A DNA stretch of 64,000 nt, from the NCBI GenBank assembly GCA_002336915.1, contig DDET01000051.1, positions 61,469-125,468 on the forward strand. Direction: 5' to 3'. Below the pieces are notes generated by a model, which had not been told where the DNA came from, ran no database searches, and saw only the letters and a list, made by a program, of their open reading frames with translations. This document shows positions 44,282 through 53,379 of this stretch, piece after piece. A program made the translations under genes and the position numbers. Every line of letters starts with the position of its first letter. Within the stretch, counting starts at the first letter, position 1. The stretch is from Bacteroidetes bacterium UBA1947. GTDB taxonomy: Bacteria > Bacteroidota > Bacteroidia > Chitinophagales > Chitinophagaceae.

Positions 44282-44635
44282 TTATTGTTCAGTTTCCAGG
44301 GTGTCGGCGTTCATTATCTGGTAATGTATTTTTTTGAGATTAAGATAGTCGGTGAGCCTCATATATACCGGGAACATATCCCCAGGCCCCTTTTCTGCAA
44401 TTACCAGTACATCGTACAAAGGGCTTATGTACATTTCCAGAGCCTTCGCTGCATCCTTATATTTATGGTACTCTGTAACAAAGATATATTTACTGATATC
44501 GTCGAAGGGACAAACGGTCACGCACTCAATATGGGAGGTATATCCATTATTTCCCTCAAAACTTTCCCCAACGAGGGTTTGAAAATTTTCGCAGAATGCC
44601 TCTGCCTGTTGCCTGTTAAGTAAATGCCTTGTCAA
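44282..44635 (-). CDS. Small uncharacterised protein
   Basis: 117 residues, starting from TTG at 44635; the nearest upstream ATG (44651) is out of frame, so the start is unsure. Sequence looks globular and alpha/beta (YKDAAKALEMYISPLYDVLVIAEKG, PVYMRLTDYLNLKKIHYQIM). An open frame on the other strand covers the same bases but its composition (Cys, Ile, Leu, Phe excess) is less protein-like. No family recognised, no signal peptide. It is divergent from dinB. Confidence 0.5.
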   Translation of the reverse strand: MTRHLLNRQQAEAFCENFQTLVGESFEGNNGYTSHIECVTVCPFDDISKYIFVTEYHKYKDAAKALEMYISPLYDVLVIAEKGPGDMFPVYMRLTDYLNLKKIHYQIMNADTLETEQ

Positions 44636-44737
44636 TATGGGCTGAGGTCATAAAAATCAAGCCAAAATGTGGGTATCCCTCCCCCGGCACTTTAAATAGT
44701 TTACTGGGCAAATCTTAACTTGCATAGAGGCAATTAC

Positions 44738-45865
44738 ATGGAAAGTGAAAGCAATACAATACAGCGAAAGATCATCCATATTGATATGGATGCCTTTTAT
44801 GCATCTGTGGAGCAGCGCGATAATCCTGAGCTGAGAGGCAAGCCCATCGTAGTAGGTGGTTCACCCGAAGGCCGGGGTGGCGTGGTGGCCACCTCCAGCT
44901 ACGAGGCCCGCAAATATGGAATCAGGTCGGCAATGCCCTCGAAAAAAGCACAGCAGCTTTGCCCCCATGTTATTTTCGTCTATCCCCGCTTCGATGTATA
45001 CAAAGAAGTATCGCGGCACATCCGCGAGATCTTCAGCCGCTATACCGACCTGATAGAACCACTTTCGCTGGACGAGGCCTTTCTTGATGTTACAGAAGAC
45101 AAACTGAACATTGGTTCAGCCATAGAGATCGCGAAACGGATAAAACAAGCTATCCGCGATGAACTGGACCTTACCGCCTCCGCAGGTGTATCCATCAATA
45201 AATTTGTTGCAAAAACCGCCTCTGATATGCAAAAGCCGGACGGGCTCACCTTCATCGGGCCATCGAAGATAGAAGCCTTTATGGAAGATCTGCCAGTGGA
45301 AAAATTCTTCGGCGTGGGTAGGGTAACTGCCGAAAAAATGAAAGGTATGGGCCTGCATAAAGGTGCTGACCTGAAGAAACTTACGGAAGATGAACTGGTA
45401 AAACACTTTGGGAAAACAGGCAGATTCTATTACCGCATAGTACGTGGTATTGACGAACGCGAAGTGCAGCCGCACCGCGAAACAAAATCACTTGGTGCTG
45501 AAGATACCTTCGCCTACGATCTTACTACCCTTGAAGAAATGGACGCCCAACTGGACAAGATAGCGCTCACCGTGCATAAGCGCCTACAGAAGTACCAGTT
45601 GAAAGGCCGCACCATTACGCTGAAAATAAAATACAACGACTTTAAACAAATAACCCGCAACCAATCATTTCCTCATGGCCTGGATGATCTGCAAACCATA
45701 GCCGAAACTGCCAAACAATTGCTGCGACACACTGAACCTGAGCACGTTAAGATCAGGTTGCTTGGCATTTCCTTATCCCAGTTTGGGGAACAAGTAACCC
45801 ATGAAAAGCCAAATAAGAGCCTGCAATTGAGCCTACCCTTTAAGGAAACAAGGAACAATAAATAA
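44738..45865 (+). CDS. dinB: DNA polymerase IV (Y-family translesion polymerase)
   Basis: 375 residues. Catalytic carboxylates in HIDMDAFYASVEQ and SLDEAFLDVT, the YEARKYGIRSAMP finger motif, HhH thumb (FFGVGRVTAEKMKGMG) and little-finger domain. The C-terminus carries a likely beta-clamp binding motif QLSLPF. ATG 44738 is chosen; an in-frame TTG lies six codons earlier, but AGAGG at 44725-44729 suits 44738. It copies past DNA lesions at low fidelity. No obvious LexA-type box was found upstream. Confidence 0.95.
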   Translation: MESESNTIQRKIIHIDMDAFYASVEQRDNPELRGKPIVVGGSPEGRGGVVATSSYEARKYGIRSAMPSKKAQQLCPHVIFVYPRFDVYKEVSRHIREIFSRYTDLIEPLSLDEAFLDVTEDKLNIGSAIEIAKRIKQAIRDELDLTASAGVSINKFVAKTASDMQKPDGLTFIGPSKIEAFMEDLPVEKFFGVGRVTAEKMKGMGLHKGADLKKLTEDELVKHFGKTGRFYYRIVRGIDEREVQPHRETKSLGAEDTFAYDLTTLEEMDAQLDKIALTVHKRLQKYQLKGRTITLKIKYNDFKQITRNQSFPHGLDDLQTIAETAKQLLRHTEPEHVKIRLLGISLSQFGEQVTHEKPNKSLQLSLPFKETRNNK

Positions 45866-46005
45866 ATAAGATTCCGATACCATATGTACGCGGGGCTTGC
45901 TTTACAGCGCTAAAAGAAGTGCGCAGAGCATCCCGTGCCACTTTCCTGGCTCAATTTTACCTAGTACGTAAGCCTAAAGCCGCACTAAATTTTTTCTTAG
46001 CATAT

Positions 46006-46782
46006 ATGACACGATCAGTACCAGCTACCTGGAACAAGCAATTTATTGCCGCAGGCGACCAGGTGGTTTTTATGGGAACATTTTTCCGTAATATTTTCCG
46101 CCGCGGTTTCGAGTGGAATGAGCTGTTGCGCCAGTGCTATATCATTGGTTATAAGTCGCTCTCGCTCGTGGGTATAACCGGTTTTATACTCGGTTTTGTT
46201 CTCACATTGCAGTCGGCCCCTACTATGAAGGCATTTGGTGCCGAGAGTTTTGTACCTAGCATGGTAGCTATTTCTATTATACGTGAGATAGGCCCCGTTA
46301 TCATTGCACTGATTTGCGCAGGTAAGATAGCCTCGAGCATCGGTGCCGAGCTGGGTAGTATGAAAGTGAGCGAGCAAATAGACGCCATGGAAGTATCGGG
46401 TGCCAACCCTATACAATATCTCGTGGTGACCCGGGTGCTCGCCTGCATCGTGATGATACCTATACTTACACTCATGGCCGACGCCCTCGCATTAGCAGGC
46501 GGTTTCACAGCCTCCAATATCAGCAATAAGATAAGCGCTGTATTATATTTTAATAAATCATTTGCTGCACTAAGTTTTGTGGATCTCATACCCGCAGTGG
46601 GTAAGACCATATTCTTTGGTTTTGCAATAGGCTTTGTGGGATGTTACAAGGGCTATAATTCTGACAGGGGTACGGAGAGCGTAGGCGTAGCAGCAAATTC
46701 CGCTGTTGTTTCCGCTTCACTGTGGATCATCCTGCTTGACGCTATAGCAGTGCAGTTAACATCGGTATTCGCTTACAGCTAA
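46006..46782 (+). CDS. mlaE: MlaE-type ABC transporter permease
   Basis: 258 residues, about five membrane helices, with the MlaE family core GPVIIALICAGKIASSIGAELGSMKVSEQIDAMEVSGANPIQYL. It is the inner-membrane permease of an MCE-type lipid transporter that moves phospholipids between the membranes. The frame is open up to 45919 with a GTG start; ATG 46006 is preferred. The ATPase gene follows four bases after the stop, and MlaD after that, giving the order E-F-D. No MlaA, B or C homologue is present. Confidence 0.92.
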   Translation: MTRSVPATWNKQFIAAGDQVVFMGTFFRNIFRRGFEWNELLRQCYIIGYKSLSLVGITGFILGFVLTLQSAPTMKAFGAESFVPSMVAISIIREIGPVIIALICAGKIASSIGAELGSMKVSEQIDAMEVSGANPIQYLVVTRVLACIVMIPILTLMADALALAGGFTASNISNKISAVLYFNKSFAALSFVDLIPAVGKTIFFGFAIGFVGCYKGYNSDRGTESVGVAANSAVVSASLWIILLDAIAVQLTSVFAYS

Positions 46783-46786
46783 CACA

Positions 46787-47569
46787 ATGGATACGAACAA
46801 TAAATATGAACAGGTGGCCGATCAAAAGACCGGCAATGCAAAAGAAGCGGTGGTGTCTATCAGCCACCTGAAGAAATCTTTTGGAACTAAAGAGGTGCTT
46901 ACTGATGTGAGCATGGAGTTAAATAGGGGTGAGAACCTTGTAGTATTGGGCAAATCGGGTTCCGGCAAGTCTGTATCTATTAAATGCATGGTGGGCTTAC
47001 TTACGCAAGATGAAGGCAGCCTGAAAATATTTGGCGATGAAGTAAGCGAGCTGAAGGAAGATGCCTTGAAAGCCATGCGCATAAAAATAGGCTTCCTCTT
47101 CCAGAGCGGGGCCTTGTATGATTCCATGACAGTAAAGGAAAACCTTGAATTCCCCCTCACCCGTGTACTTAAGCTAAGCGACAAGGATGACATACAACAC
47201 AGGATAGAGGAAATGCTGGAAGGTGTTGGGCTGCTGGATGCGATAGACAAAATGCCTTCAGACTTGTCGGGTGGCATGCGTAAACGCATAGGCCTTGCGC
47301 GCACACTGATACTAAAACCCGAGATCATGCTCTATGATGAGCCTACCACGGGCCTGGACCCCATTACCTCGCGCGAGATAAGTGAGTTGATACTTCAAAT
47401 GCAGCAAAAATACCACACCTCCTCTATTATCATTACCCACGATATGGCCTGCGCCAAGATCACAGCCGACCGCATACTTGTACTCAGCAAAGGTGCATTT
47501 ATAGCAGAAGGTAGTTACGAAGACCTGGAAAATGGCCCGGATGAACTGGTCCAATCTTTTTTTAAATAA
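46787..47569 (+). CDS. mlaF: MlaF-type ABC transporter ATP-binding protein
   Basis: 260 residues: Walker A GKSGSGKS, signature LSGGMRKR, Walker B MLYDEPTTGLDP, then the H-loop in IIITHDMA. The signature with MRKR is that of MlaF-like ATPases. It powers lipid transport with the permease just upstream (gap 4 bases) and the MCE protein just downstream (gap 6 bases). Confidence 0.94.
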   Translation: MDTNNKYEQVADQKTGNAKEAVVSISHLKKSFGTKEVLTDVSMELNRGENLVVLGKSGSGKSVSIKCMVGLLTQDEGSLKIFGDEVSELKEDALKAMRIKIGFLFQSGALYDSMTVKENLEFPLTRVLKLSDKDDIQHRIEEMLEGVGLLDAIDKMPSDLSGGMRKRIGLARTLILKPEIMLYDEPTTGLDPITSREISELILQMQQKYHTSSIIITHDMACAKITADRILVLSKGAFIAEGSYEDLENGPDELVQSFFK

Positions 47570-47575
47570 AATTTT

Positions 47576-48502
47576 ATGAAAGCAAACATCTCCCAAAAAA
47601 TAAAGATCGGCATTTTCACTATAGCAGGCATCCTGCTCTTCGTGGTCGGTATATTCCTTATCGGAAGCAAGAAAAATATGTTCAATGATACCTTCCTCAT
47701 CTATGGTACGTTCCGCAATGTAGGGGGACTGGAAATAGGCAACAATATACGCTTCGCCGGTATCAACGTAGGTACTGTTGAAGACATCAATATCGTATCC
47801 GACACAACAATACGTATAGACATGCGGATGCAAACGAAGGTAAAGCCCTTCCTTAAGGCCGATGCCCTGGCGAGCATAGGTTCCGACGGCCTGATGGGCG
47901 ATAAGCTGATCACGATCACATCCGGTTCGGCAAACGAAGTAAGGTTACTTGGCGGCGGCTCACGTATCCGCACGGTTAACCCAGTAGATTTTGAAAAAGT
48001 ATTGGCAAAGTTCACAAACGTTGCAGACAATGCAGAGATCATAACGCGGGAACTGGCCGGCATGGCCGTGCAGATAAGCACAGGGCATGGTTCTATCAGC
48101 AGCTTGCTTTATACCGACAAGCTCTCCAAAAGCCTGGAAGGCACTGCAAACAATGCGGAGCACATTACGGCGTCATTGTCCGGCATAGCAAGCCAGGTGC
48201 AGGCCGGCAAAGGTTCTATCGGCAGTCTTATCTATACTGATACGCTCTCCAACAGGCTGGATAAAGCGGTGTCGACAGTACAGCAAGCAGCCTATGGCTT
48301 TAGTGAGAATATGAAGGCGCTGCAAGGCAATATCTTCTTTCGCGGCTATTACAAACGTAAGGCAAAAGAAGGCAATAAAGGTCCTAACCTAACAGAAGCA
48401 ACCGCAACAACCGACAGTGTAGATGCTGATCTTAGCGAACACGAACTGGAAGAACTGATAGCAGAAGCACAAAAAGCGCTGGAGGCTAAACGGAAGAAAT
48501 AG
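47576..48502 (+). CDS. mlaD: MlaD-type MCE-domain lipid transport protein
   Basis: 308 residues: one N-terminal membrane helix (GIFTIAGILLFVVGIFLIG), an MCE domain at about residues 38-116 (YGTFRNVGGLEIGNNIRFAGINVGTVEDI), then a long helical part and a C-terminal Lys/Glu-rich tail (ELEELIAEAQKALEAKRKK). Anchored in the inner membrane, the MCE domain extends into the periplasm and carries lipids. The helical region contains two copies of a GxGSIxSLxYTDxLS motif. Confidence 0.94.
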   Translation: MKANISQKIKIGIFTIAGILLFVVGIFLIGSKKNMFNDTFLIYGTFRNVGGLEIGNNIRFAGINVGTVEDINIVSDTTIRIDMRMQTKVKPFLKADALASIGSDGLMGDKLITITSGSANEVRLLGGGSRIRTVNPVDFEKVLAKFTNVADNAEIITRELAGMAVQISTGHGSISSLLYTDKLSKSLEGTANNAEHITASLSGIASQVQAGKGSIGSLIYTDTLSNRLDKAVSTVQQAAYGFSENMKALQGNIFFRGYYKRKAKEGNKGPNLTEATATTDSVDADLSEHELEELIAEAQKALEAKRKK

Positions 48503-48538
48503 AAAATGTGTTTATCTTAGTATAAACCATACCCGTTT

Positions 48539-48787
48539 ATGAAATATTTATTGCTGTCGACGACCATTGTTTTAGCCTTAAGCTCATGCAACAAAAAAGG
48601 TTGCTGGGTTTGTACAACCAAAGAAACCACAACTGCCGGCGCAGGCACTACTGTAGGCAAAACTACCTACTGCGACAAAACAGAAATGGAGATCAGGACA
48701 CTGGAAGCTGAAAGAAGCGGCAGCCAAACATTTGTGGTAAATGGACAGTCGGTGACATCTACTGCCATTACAAGTTGCGGCAAGTAG
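48539..48787 (+). CDS. Small cysteine-containing lipoprotein
   Basis: 82 residues with a lipobox (ALSSC) and five further cysteines (GCWVCTT, TYCDK, ITSCGK), a spacing suggesting disulfides. Likely a periplasmic or surface lipoprotein. Similar small lipoproteins are common in this group; function unknown. Directly downstream of mlaD (36 bases), possibly co-transcribed. Confidence 0.75.
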   Translation: MKYLLLSTTIVLALSSCNKKGCWVCTTKETTTAGAGTTVGKTTYCDKTEMEIRTLEAERSGSQTFVVNGQSVTSTAITSCGK

Positions 48788-48794
48788 CCGGGCT

Positions 48795-49220
48795 CTAGTC
48801 GTATTGACTTGGAGCGATACACTCCTGCCAGTATTCCACTATTTTCTTTATAGTATTCTCCAGGCCTTGCATACTGTTTGGCTTAACAAAAAATCCCTGT
48901 ACCGACAGGGCATAAGCATCTACCACTGCCTTTTTATTAGTGCTCGTAGTAAAGAACAGGTAGGGAATGCACTTTGTTTGCAATAGTTCGTTCGTGAATA
49001 TCTTGCTTCTCAGCTCGAAACCATTAATACGTGGCATATTCACATCAGAGAGGATCAGGAAAGGATGTATATCCGTTTGGTTGAGAAATTCCAGGGCCTC
49101 ATTTCCGTCCGCGAAGAAAACAATATCATTTTTATAATCCAGCTTCAGGAATATCTCCATCAGCATCTCCTGGTCATCCTGGTCATCTTCTATAACTATT
49201 ATGGGTCCCGACTTATTCAT
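48795..49220 (-). CDS. Single-domain CheY-like response regulator
   Basis: 141 residues with only a receiver domain: acidic pocket EDDQDD (11-16), phospho-acceptor D59 in LILSDVNMP, and K113 in FFVKPNS. No DNA-binding domain, so it signals by protein contact. Many Bacteroidota carry such receivers for phosphorelay or light/redox sensors. No sensor kinase is next to it. Confidence 0.92.
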   Translation of the reverse strand: MNKSGPIIVIEDDQDDQEMLMEIFLKLDYKNDIVFFADGNEALEFLNQTDIHPFLILSDVNMPRINGFELRSKIFTNELLQTKCIPYLFFTTSTNKKAVVDAYALSVQGFFVKPNSMQGLENTIKKIVEYWQECIAPSQYD

Positions 49221-49297
49221 TCCGCTTCTTTTAGGGCTGCAAGGTAGTTATATTTAAACGAAGTAGGTTTATATAACTATAACAATACGGCTAACAG

Positions 49298-49330
49298 AAA
49301 TAGGGTGCAGCTAAAAGCTGCACCCTATTT
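49298..49330. terminator. Perfect 15-bp terminator hairpin
   Basis: AAATAGGGTGCAGCT / AGCTGCACCCTATTT with a three-base AAA loop. It lies after the T9SS repeat gene on the minus strand and in front of the response-regulator gene. Confidence 0.82.
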
Positions 49331-49354
49331 GTTGATTACCTATTAACGAATAAC

Positions 49355-51376
49355 CTATTGTTTAACGAAATGCTGAACTGCATCACCGATACGGACGGTA
49401 TAGTAACCCGGTGTAAGATCACCCACAGGGAAGCTATTATTAGTTGCAGATACAGATTTTACGTTGCGGCCCGATACATCGTAGATGTTAACAGTTGTTG
49501 CTTTACCAGAAGACGTAAAATATACTACATCTGTAGCAGGATTAGGATATAATGTACCTGCATTTGCATTGGCTGCAATGTTGTTCACCTTCAAACCTGA
49601 ATTCTGGTCAGCAACAGTGAATGGACTCAGTGACATGATATGGTCGCGATTAATGGTATACATACCGTTTACTGCAGTTGTTGCGCTGGCGTTAGCAGTT
49701 GCGTCCCAATTGCCTGCAGTGTAATGTGCAATATGTGCATGTGTCCTGTCAAAGGCATTTAATTCCATTGCTGCACTCCACATCAGTTGCAGGTTCAGAT
49801 CAAGGCCTGTAGTTGTAGTGCTTGTTACATCCCAAGTAGCATTAACCAGTGAGTTTGCATTTGTAAGGTTCACGCCTGTCATGCCGTTAGCATATACAGA
49901 ATCCATCACCATTACGCTCACATCGCCACTTGCTGAGCCTGTGTTAGCGCCTACTACTGCAGGTGCGTAGTGCAGCATTGTACCTACAGGGTAAGTATTA
50001 GAACCACCAACTGCCAGGTTCATGGTCAGGCGCCCACCGTTGCTTGTTATTACATAGCTTGTGTTAGATCCGCCGCTTACAGTCGCGCCGGTAGCAAGGC
50101 TCAGGGCATTCGTACCAACATTGATGTTACCTGAAGTAAGTGTAAGTGTACCTGTCACAGTAAGGTTTGAACCCAGGTTTATCGAACTGGTGTTGTTTCC
50201 CATATTGATGGTCAGGTTACCCACTGCATGGCCTGATGCGCTGAAGCGCAGGTCGCCGGTGAAGCTATTGTTGGCGGTAACAGAGATATCGGAGCCGGAG
50301 GTAGTTACTATGGAACCCATGCCGCCTGCTGCAACGTTTGCACTGCCAGACAAAGTGAGGTCATTGTTGTTAAGTGTCAGCGTACCTTGTGTAAGTGTTA
50401 GTGTACCGCTTACATTGATGTCCGAACCGAGATTTACATTTGCGCTTGAGTTACCGAGGTTAATGGTAAGGTTACCCACTGTATTATTACCTGTGCCAAA
50501 TGTCAGGCCACCGCTAAGGCTGTTAGTTGAATTGATCGAGATGTTAGAAGCTGCACTTGAGCTAATAGTTCCTGTACCTGAAGCAGCGATATTACCATTA
50601 ACACCAAGGTTAAGGTCATTGCCATTCAAAACCAGGTTGCCCGAAGTAAGTGTTAATGTCCCGTTCAGGTTCAGATCAGAAGTAAGGGTGACAGCACCTG
50701 AAGCAAGGTTAAGCGTAACATCCTGCAAGCCTGCACCTGATAGCTCGAGACTGGCGTTTGCTGAAGATCCATTATAGATAACATTGTAATTTCCGCTAAG
50801 TCCTAAAGATCCTGTACCACCTACTGACAAGGTACCACCGTTCACCACGATGGTGGCATTATTACCCAGTGTAAGCGATCCGTTCATAATGCTTAGTGCA
50901 CCTGCAGTAAGATGGAGGGTGTTAGCAACCGTTACATTTGCTGCGCCATTGAAAGTAGAGATCAGGGATGTCATTTTCTGTACAGTAAGTGTACCTGCGT
51001 AAGTAAGGCCGGTTGTAAGACCGGTTGCCATGCTATCAACAGTAATAACACCGTTACCCGCCAGTGTACCACCGCTATTCATGATCAAGGCGGTAGTATT
51101 GGCAGCCGATGTAAGCGTACCGTTAACTGTTAAAGAAGACGTGAGGTTGAATGTCTCATCAGTAGTAAGCGTTACTGTGATACCTGAAGGTATGTTCACA
51201 ATATCACCTGTAGTCAATATGGGGCCGGGGGCTACGCCGCCCCATGTTGCTGCCGCATTAAAATTACCCGAAGCCACTGCAGTGTAGGTAAGGGCATTAG
51301 CTGAGGTACTAACAAGGCCAAGCATAAATGCGCCGAGTACCAATTTGTTCGTAAGGAGGTTGTACACTTTTTTCAT
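49355..51376 (-). CDS. T9SS-secreted protein built of 85-residue tandem repeats
   Basis: 673 residues: signal peptide (VSTSANA), a G/N/T/S-rich beta-helix-like body, and a T9SS type A sorting domain from YPNPATDVVY. The body includes two complete, back-to-back 85-residue repeats (GTLTLTSGNLVLNGNDL... then GTLTLTQGTLTLNNNDL...) and parts of further ones, each ending in VGNLTIN-GNN-NLGS. Low complexity and high Thr/Ser/Asn content fit an extracellular fibre or surface coat. The reverse strand carries a long open frame that is an artefact of this composition. Function unknown. Confidence 0.86.
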   Translation of the reverse strand: MKKVYNLLTNKLVLGAFMLGLVSTSANALTYTAVASGNFNAAATWGGVAPGPILTTGDIVNIPSGITVTLTTDETFNLTSSLTVNGTLTSAANTTALIMNSGGTLAGNGVITVDSMATGLTTGLTYAGTLTVQKMTSLISTFNGAANVTVANTLHLTAGALSIMNGSLTLGNNATIVVNGGTLSVGGTGSLGLSGNYNVIYNGSSANASLELSGAGLQDVTLNLASGAVTLTSDLNLNGTLTLTSGNLVLNGNDLNLGVNGNIAASGTGTISSSAASNISINSTNSLSGGLTFGTGNNTVGNLTINLGNSSANVNLGSDINVSGTLTLTQGTLTLNNNDLTLSGSANVAAGGMGSIVTTSGSDISVTANNSFTGDLRFSASGHAVGNLTINMGNNTSSINLGSNLTVTGTLTLTSGNINVGTNALSLATGATVSGGSNTSYVITSNGGRLTMNLAVGGSNTYPVGTMLHYAPAVVGANTGSASGDVSVMVMDSVYANGMTGVNLTNANSLVNATWDVTSTTTTGLDLNLQLMWSAAMELNAFDRTHAHIAHYTAGNWDATANASATTAVNGMYTINRDHIMSLSPFTVADQNSGLKVNNIAANANAGTLYPNPATDVVYFTSSGKATTVNIYDVSGRNVKSVSATNNSFPVGDLTPGYYTVRIGDAVQHFVKQ

Positions 51377-51701
51377 GATTCACGTTTTTTATCTTCCCTT
51401 TTGCAAAAGCTATACCATGGGAAGAAAGGGAAATCCTAAAAACTATTGAATGATATTTCGCTTGGCGTTTATTTTATTGGAAATCAGCATTTTGAAACAA
51501 GGCTGTCTAACACAGGTCTGTACGACTACTGAAACACAGGGCAATATTCGGACCAGGCTTTGTGTATTTAATTTCCCTGCCTGCGAACTATTGTGTTTAA
51601 AAAGAAATCATTTTGTGGAATACTATGCACGTAAGGCGCTTAAAGAAGTGTTGCCGCGAGGTTGTGAGGCATGCGGCAATAATGGTCCCTTCATGAGCAC
51701 A
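51377..51701. other. Gene-free intergenic stretch (325 bases)
   Basis: Upstream of the T9SS repeat gene on the minus strand there is a near -7 match (TAGCTTTTG on that strand around 51405-51413). The remainder has one weak 88-residue frame on the plus strand that I do not accept as a gene; I see nothing else. Confidence 0.5.
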
Positions 51702-52124
51702 TCAATGTCTCTCTAATAAGTTTTTCAACCCTGTAAGTACTTTATCCCAGCCCTTTTGAGACCTGTTATATCTTTGCTCTGCCCCGTCTCCTTCTCCCAC
51801 ATCATCAGATATAGAAAGCACGGTCTCCCCGTCCTCGTAATTGAGCCGGTCGGTTACGGTTGAAAAGGTGCCGCTATGCCTGTTTTCCAGGGTGTACTTC
51901 AATAATCTGCCCGGTTCTATTTCTTGAATCCTGCCGTTCATTTCTATAGGTATTATAAGGAACATCCTGCCTTTAAAAGTGATCGGGTCGCCGACATGCC
52001 AATTTGAAACAACTTTGCAGTTAAAAAAGTATTTCCGGGTTTTCAAGGGGTTGGTAAGGGCATCCCAGACCGTGGACGGTTCTGCTTTAATTCTTATGTC
52101 TTTATTTACTACGAAATGTCCCAT
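51702..52124 (-). CDS. SRPBCC/AHSA1-type ligand-binding domain protein
   Basis: 140 residues in the START-like fold: VNKDIRIKAEPSTVWDALTNP at the N-terminus, WHVGDPITFKG in the middle, and a C-terminal helix KGWDKVLTGLKNLLE. Proteins of this family bind hydrophobic ligands or act as Aha1-like Hsp90 cofactors. ATG 52124 is chosen; further ATGs lie upstream at 52145 and 52169. Ligand unknown. Confidence 0.85.
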   Translation of the reverse strand: MGHFVVNKDIRIKAEPSTVWDALTNPLKTRKYFFNCKVVSNWHVGDPITFKGRMFLIIPIEMNGRIQEIEPGRLLKYTLENRHSGTFSTVTDRLNYEDGETVLSISDDVGEGDGAEQRYNRSQKGWDKVLTGLKNLLERH

Positions 52125-52217
52125 ATGGAAAAATTTACACAACATATTCGGCGGTGGTAAAATATCCATGCCACAAGGGTCTATCAGGCATCATGAAACC
52201 CTGCAGGATAAGGGCAA

Positions 52218-52880
52218 TTAAGGCGCACTCGAGTTTTCCCGGTTAGCTTCCCGAAAGTGCCATTCCTGCTTCCAGCGCTTTAGAATATAGTCCTCCAACG
52301 TCGGTATCAAATCGCCGGGATTATCGCGGTTATGGGCCTTATGTTGATACGATGCGTCCTCGTCCGAAGGGTCTGGCAATTTTCGCTCGTAGAGGCTATT
52401 GGCATTGCAGTAATGCATTACAGGATTCCAAAGGTGGCGCCAGAATGCTTCGGTGATGCTGCGCGTTATGTACACATTCCTGATCGTTGGATGGCGCTGT
52501 AATAGCTGTACTATGTTGACATAGTTGAGGTCCTCGAAGTTGTGGATAATGGCGTTGTCGTGGAAGCCGCCAAGCATGCGCTTATGGGCAGGGTTGGCCG
52601 GGTCGGCATCATCTATGGATGAGATGAGGCCGGTGAGGGCGATCTGCTTGTTACGACAGAACCGTTTCCATTCGGCGGGGCCTGCGTTGATGAGCGATGC
52701 TTCGCCATAGAGCCTGGGCAGTACATCCCAGAAGCAGCTATCCTTGATGCGGCCGTAGAACCACTCCGCAGTATTGTCCGCAGGCCATTTGGGATCGAAA
52801 GTGCCGACGATGAGGGTGGTTGGCTCAAAGTCGATGTGCTCAAGGTGCAGGTCTTTGTAGAATTTATGCTGGCAGCTCAT
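52218..52880 (-). CDS. Uncharacterised protein, possible uracil-DNA-glycosylase-like fold
   Basis: 220 residues from ATG 52880. The segment TLIVGTFDPKWPADNTAEWFYGR...FWDVLPRLYG resembles the start of the uracil-DNA-glycosylase superfamily (LILGT...F-P and N-FW), and an internal ITRSITEAFW could be the second motif; the match is partial and catalytic residues are not certain. No signal peptide. It may act on DNA bases, but I treat this as tentative. Confidence 0.62.
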   Translation of the reverse strand: MSCQHKFYKDLHLEHIDFEPTTLIVGTFDPKWPADNTAEWFYGRIKDSCFWDVLPRLYGEASLINAGPAEWKRFCRNKQIALTGLISSIDDADPANPAHKRMLGGFHDNAIIHNFEDLNYVNIVQLLQRHPTIRNVYITRSITEAFWRHLWNPVMHYCNANSLYERKLPDPSDEDASYQHKAHNRDNPGDLIPTLEDYILKRWKQEWHFREANRENSSAP

Positions 52881-53169
52881 TAATGATTTTTTCCTTATTC
52901 GGGCAAAGATATAACCATCGACTGAAACGCATTGACTATACATTGACTATGGATGGACCAGGCCTGGGCAGCAATGATATTATGTTTAATAATTATTTCC
53001 TGTTTCCAATCGAAATCTATAATTTCCTCTTTTTTTGTGACCATCGCCGGAAAGGCTTATCCATATTACCATATGCGTGGAAATAATTATTTCTCGTTAT
53101 TTCCCATTTTTACCGAATGAGTTCCTGTTCAGAAATAACCCCATATTAACCCGATAAGGTTTACAATAT

Positions 53170-53269
53170 GTCAAAGAACCAAATCACCCCGGCCTGGTTC
53201 ATTCAATGGAAAGAGTCTTTTGTCTGAATCAGTTGTCCCCTCTTTGAAAATAAAAGAGGGGAGCTGAAA
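53170..53269. repeat. Dispersed intergenic repeat, copy 2
   Basis: TGTCAAAGAAC, then CACCCCGGCC, then hairpin CCCCTCTTT / AAAGAGGGG, then GAGGGGAGCTGAA: the same parts in the same order as at 28025-28143, with different spacers. Confidence 0.6.
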
Positions 53270-53379
53270 TTTTGGGCAACCTTGCAATATACACTCGTTA
53301 ACAGGGCGAATCCAAATAATGATATCCACACGATGATTCAGCCGTGCAGGCATTTTTGAAATTGCGTTGCAAACGCATG

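Noticed and set aside
44228..44623. 131-residue plus-strand frame
   Set aside because: Overlaps the minus-strand frame at 44282-44635, which has a more protein-like composition; neither is certain.
50061..50777. Long open frame (238 residues) on the plus strand inside the T9SS repeat gene
   Set aside because: It is antisense to a clear secreted repeat protein; its Pro/Val/Leu pattern just mirrors Thr/Asn/Gly repeats of the real gene.
51450..51716. 88-residue plus-strand frame
   Set aside because: No signal, no recognisable domain, odd Cys-rich composition, ends inside the neighbouring gene.
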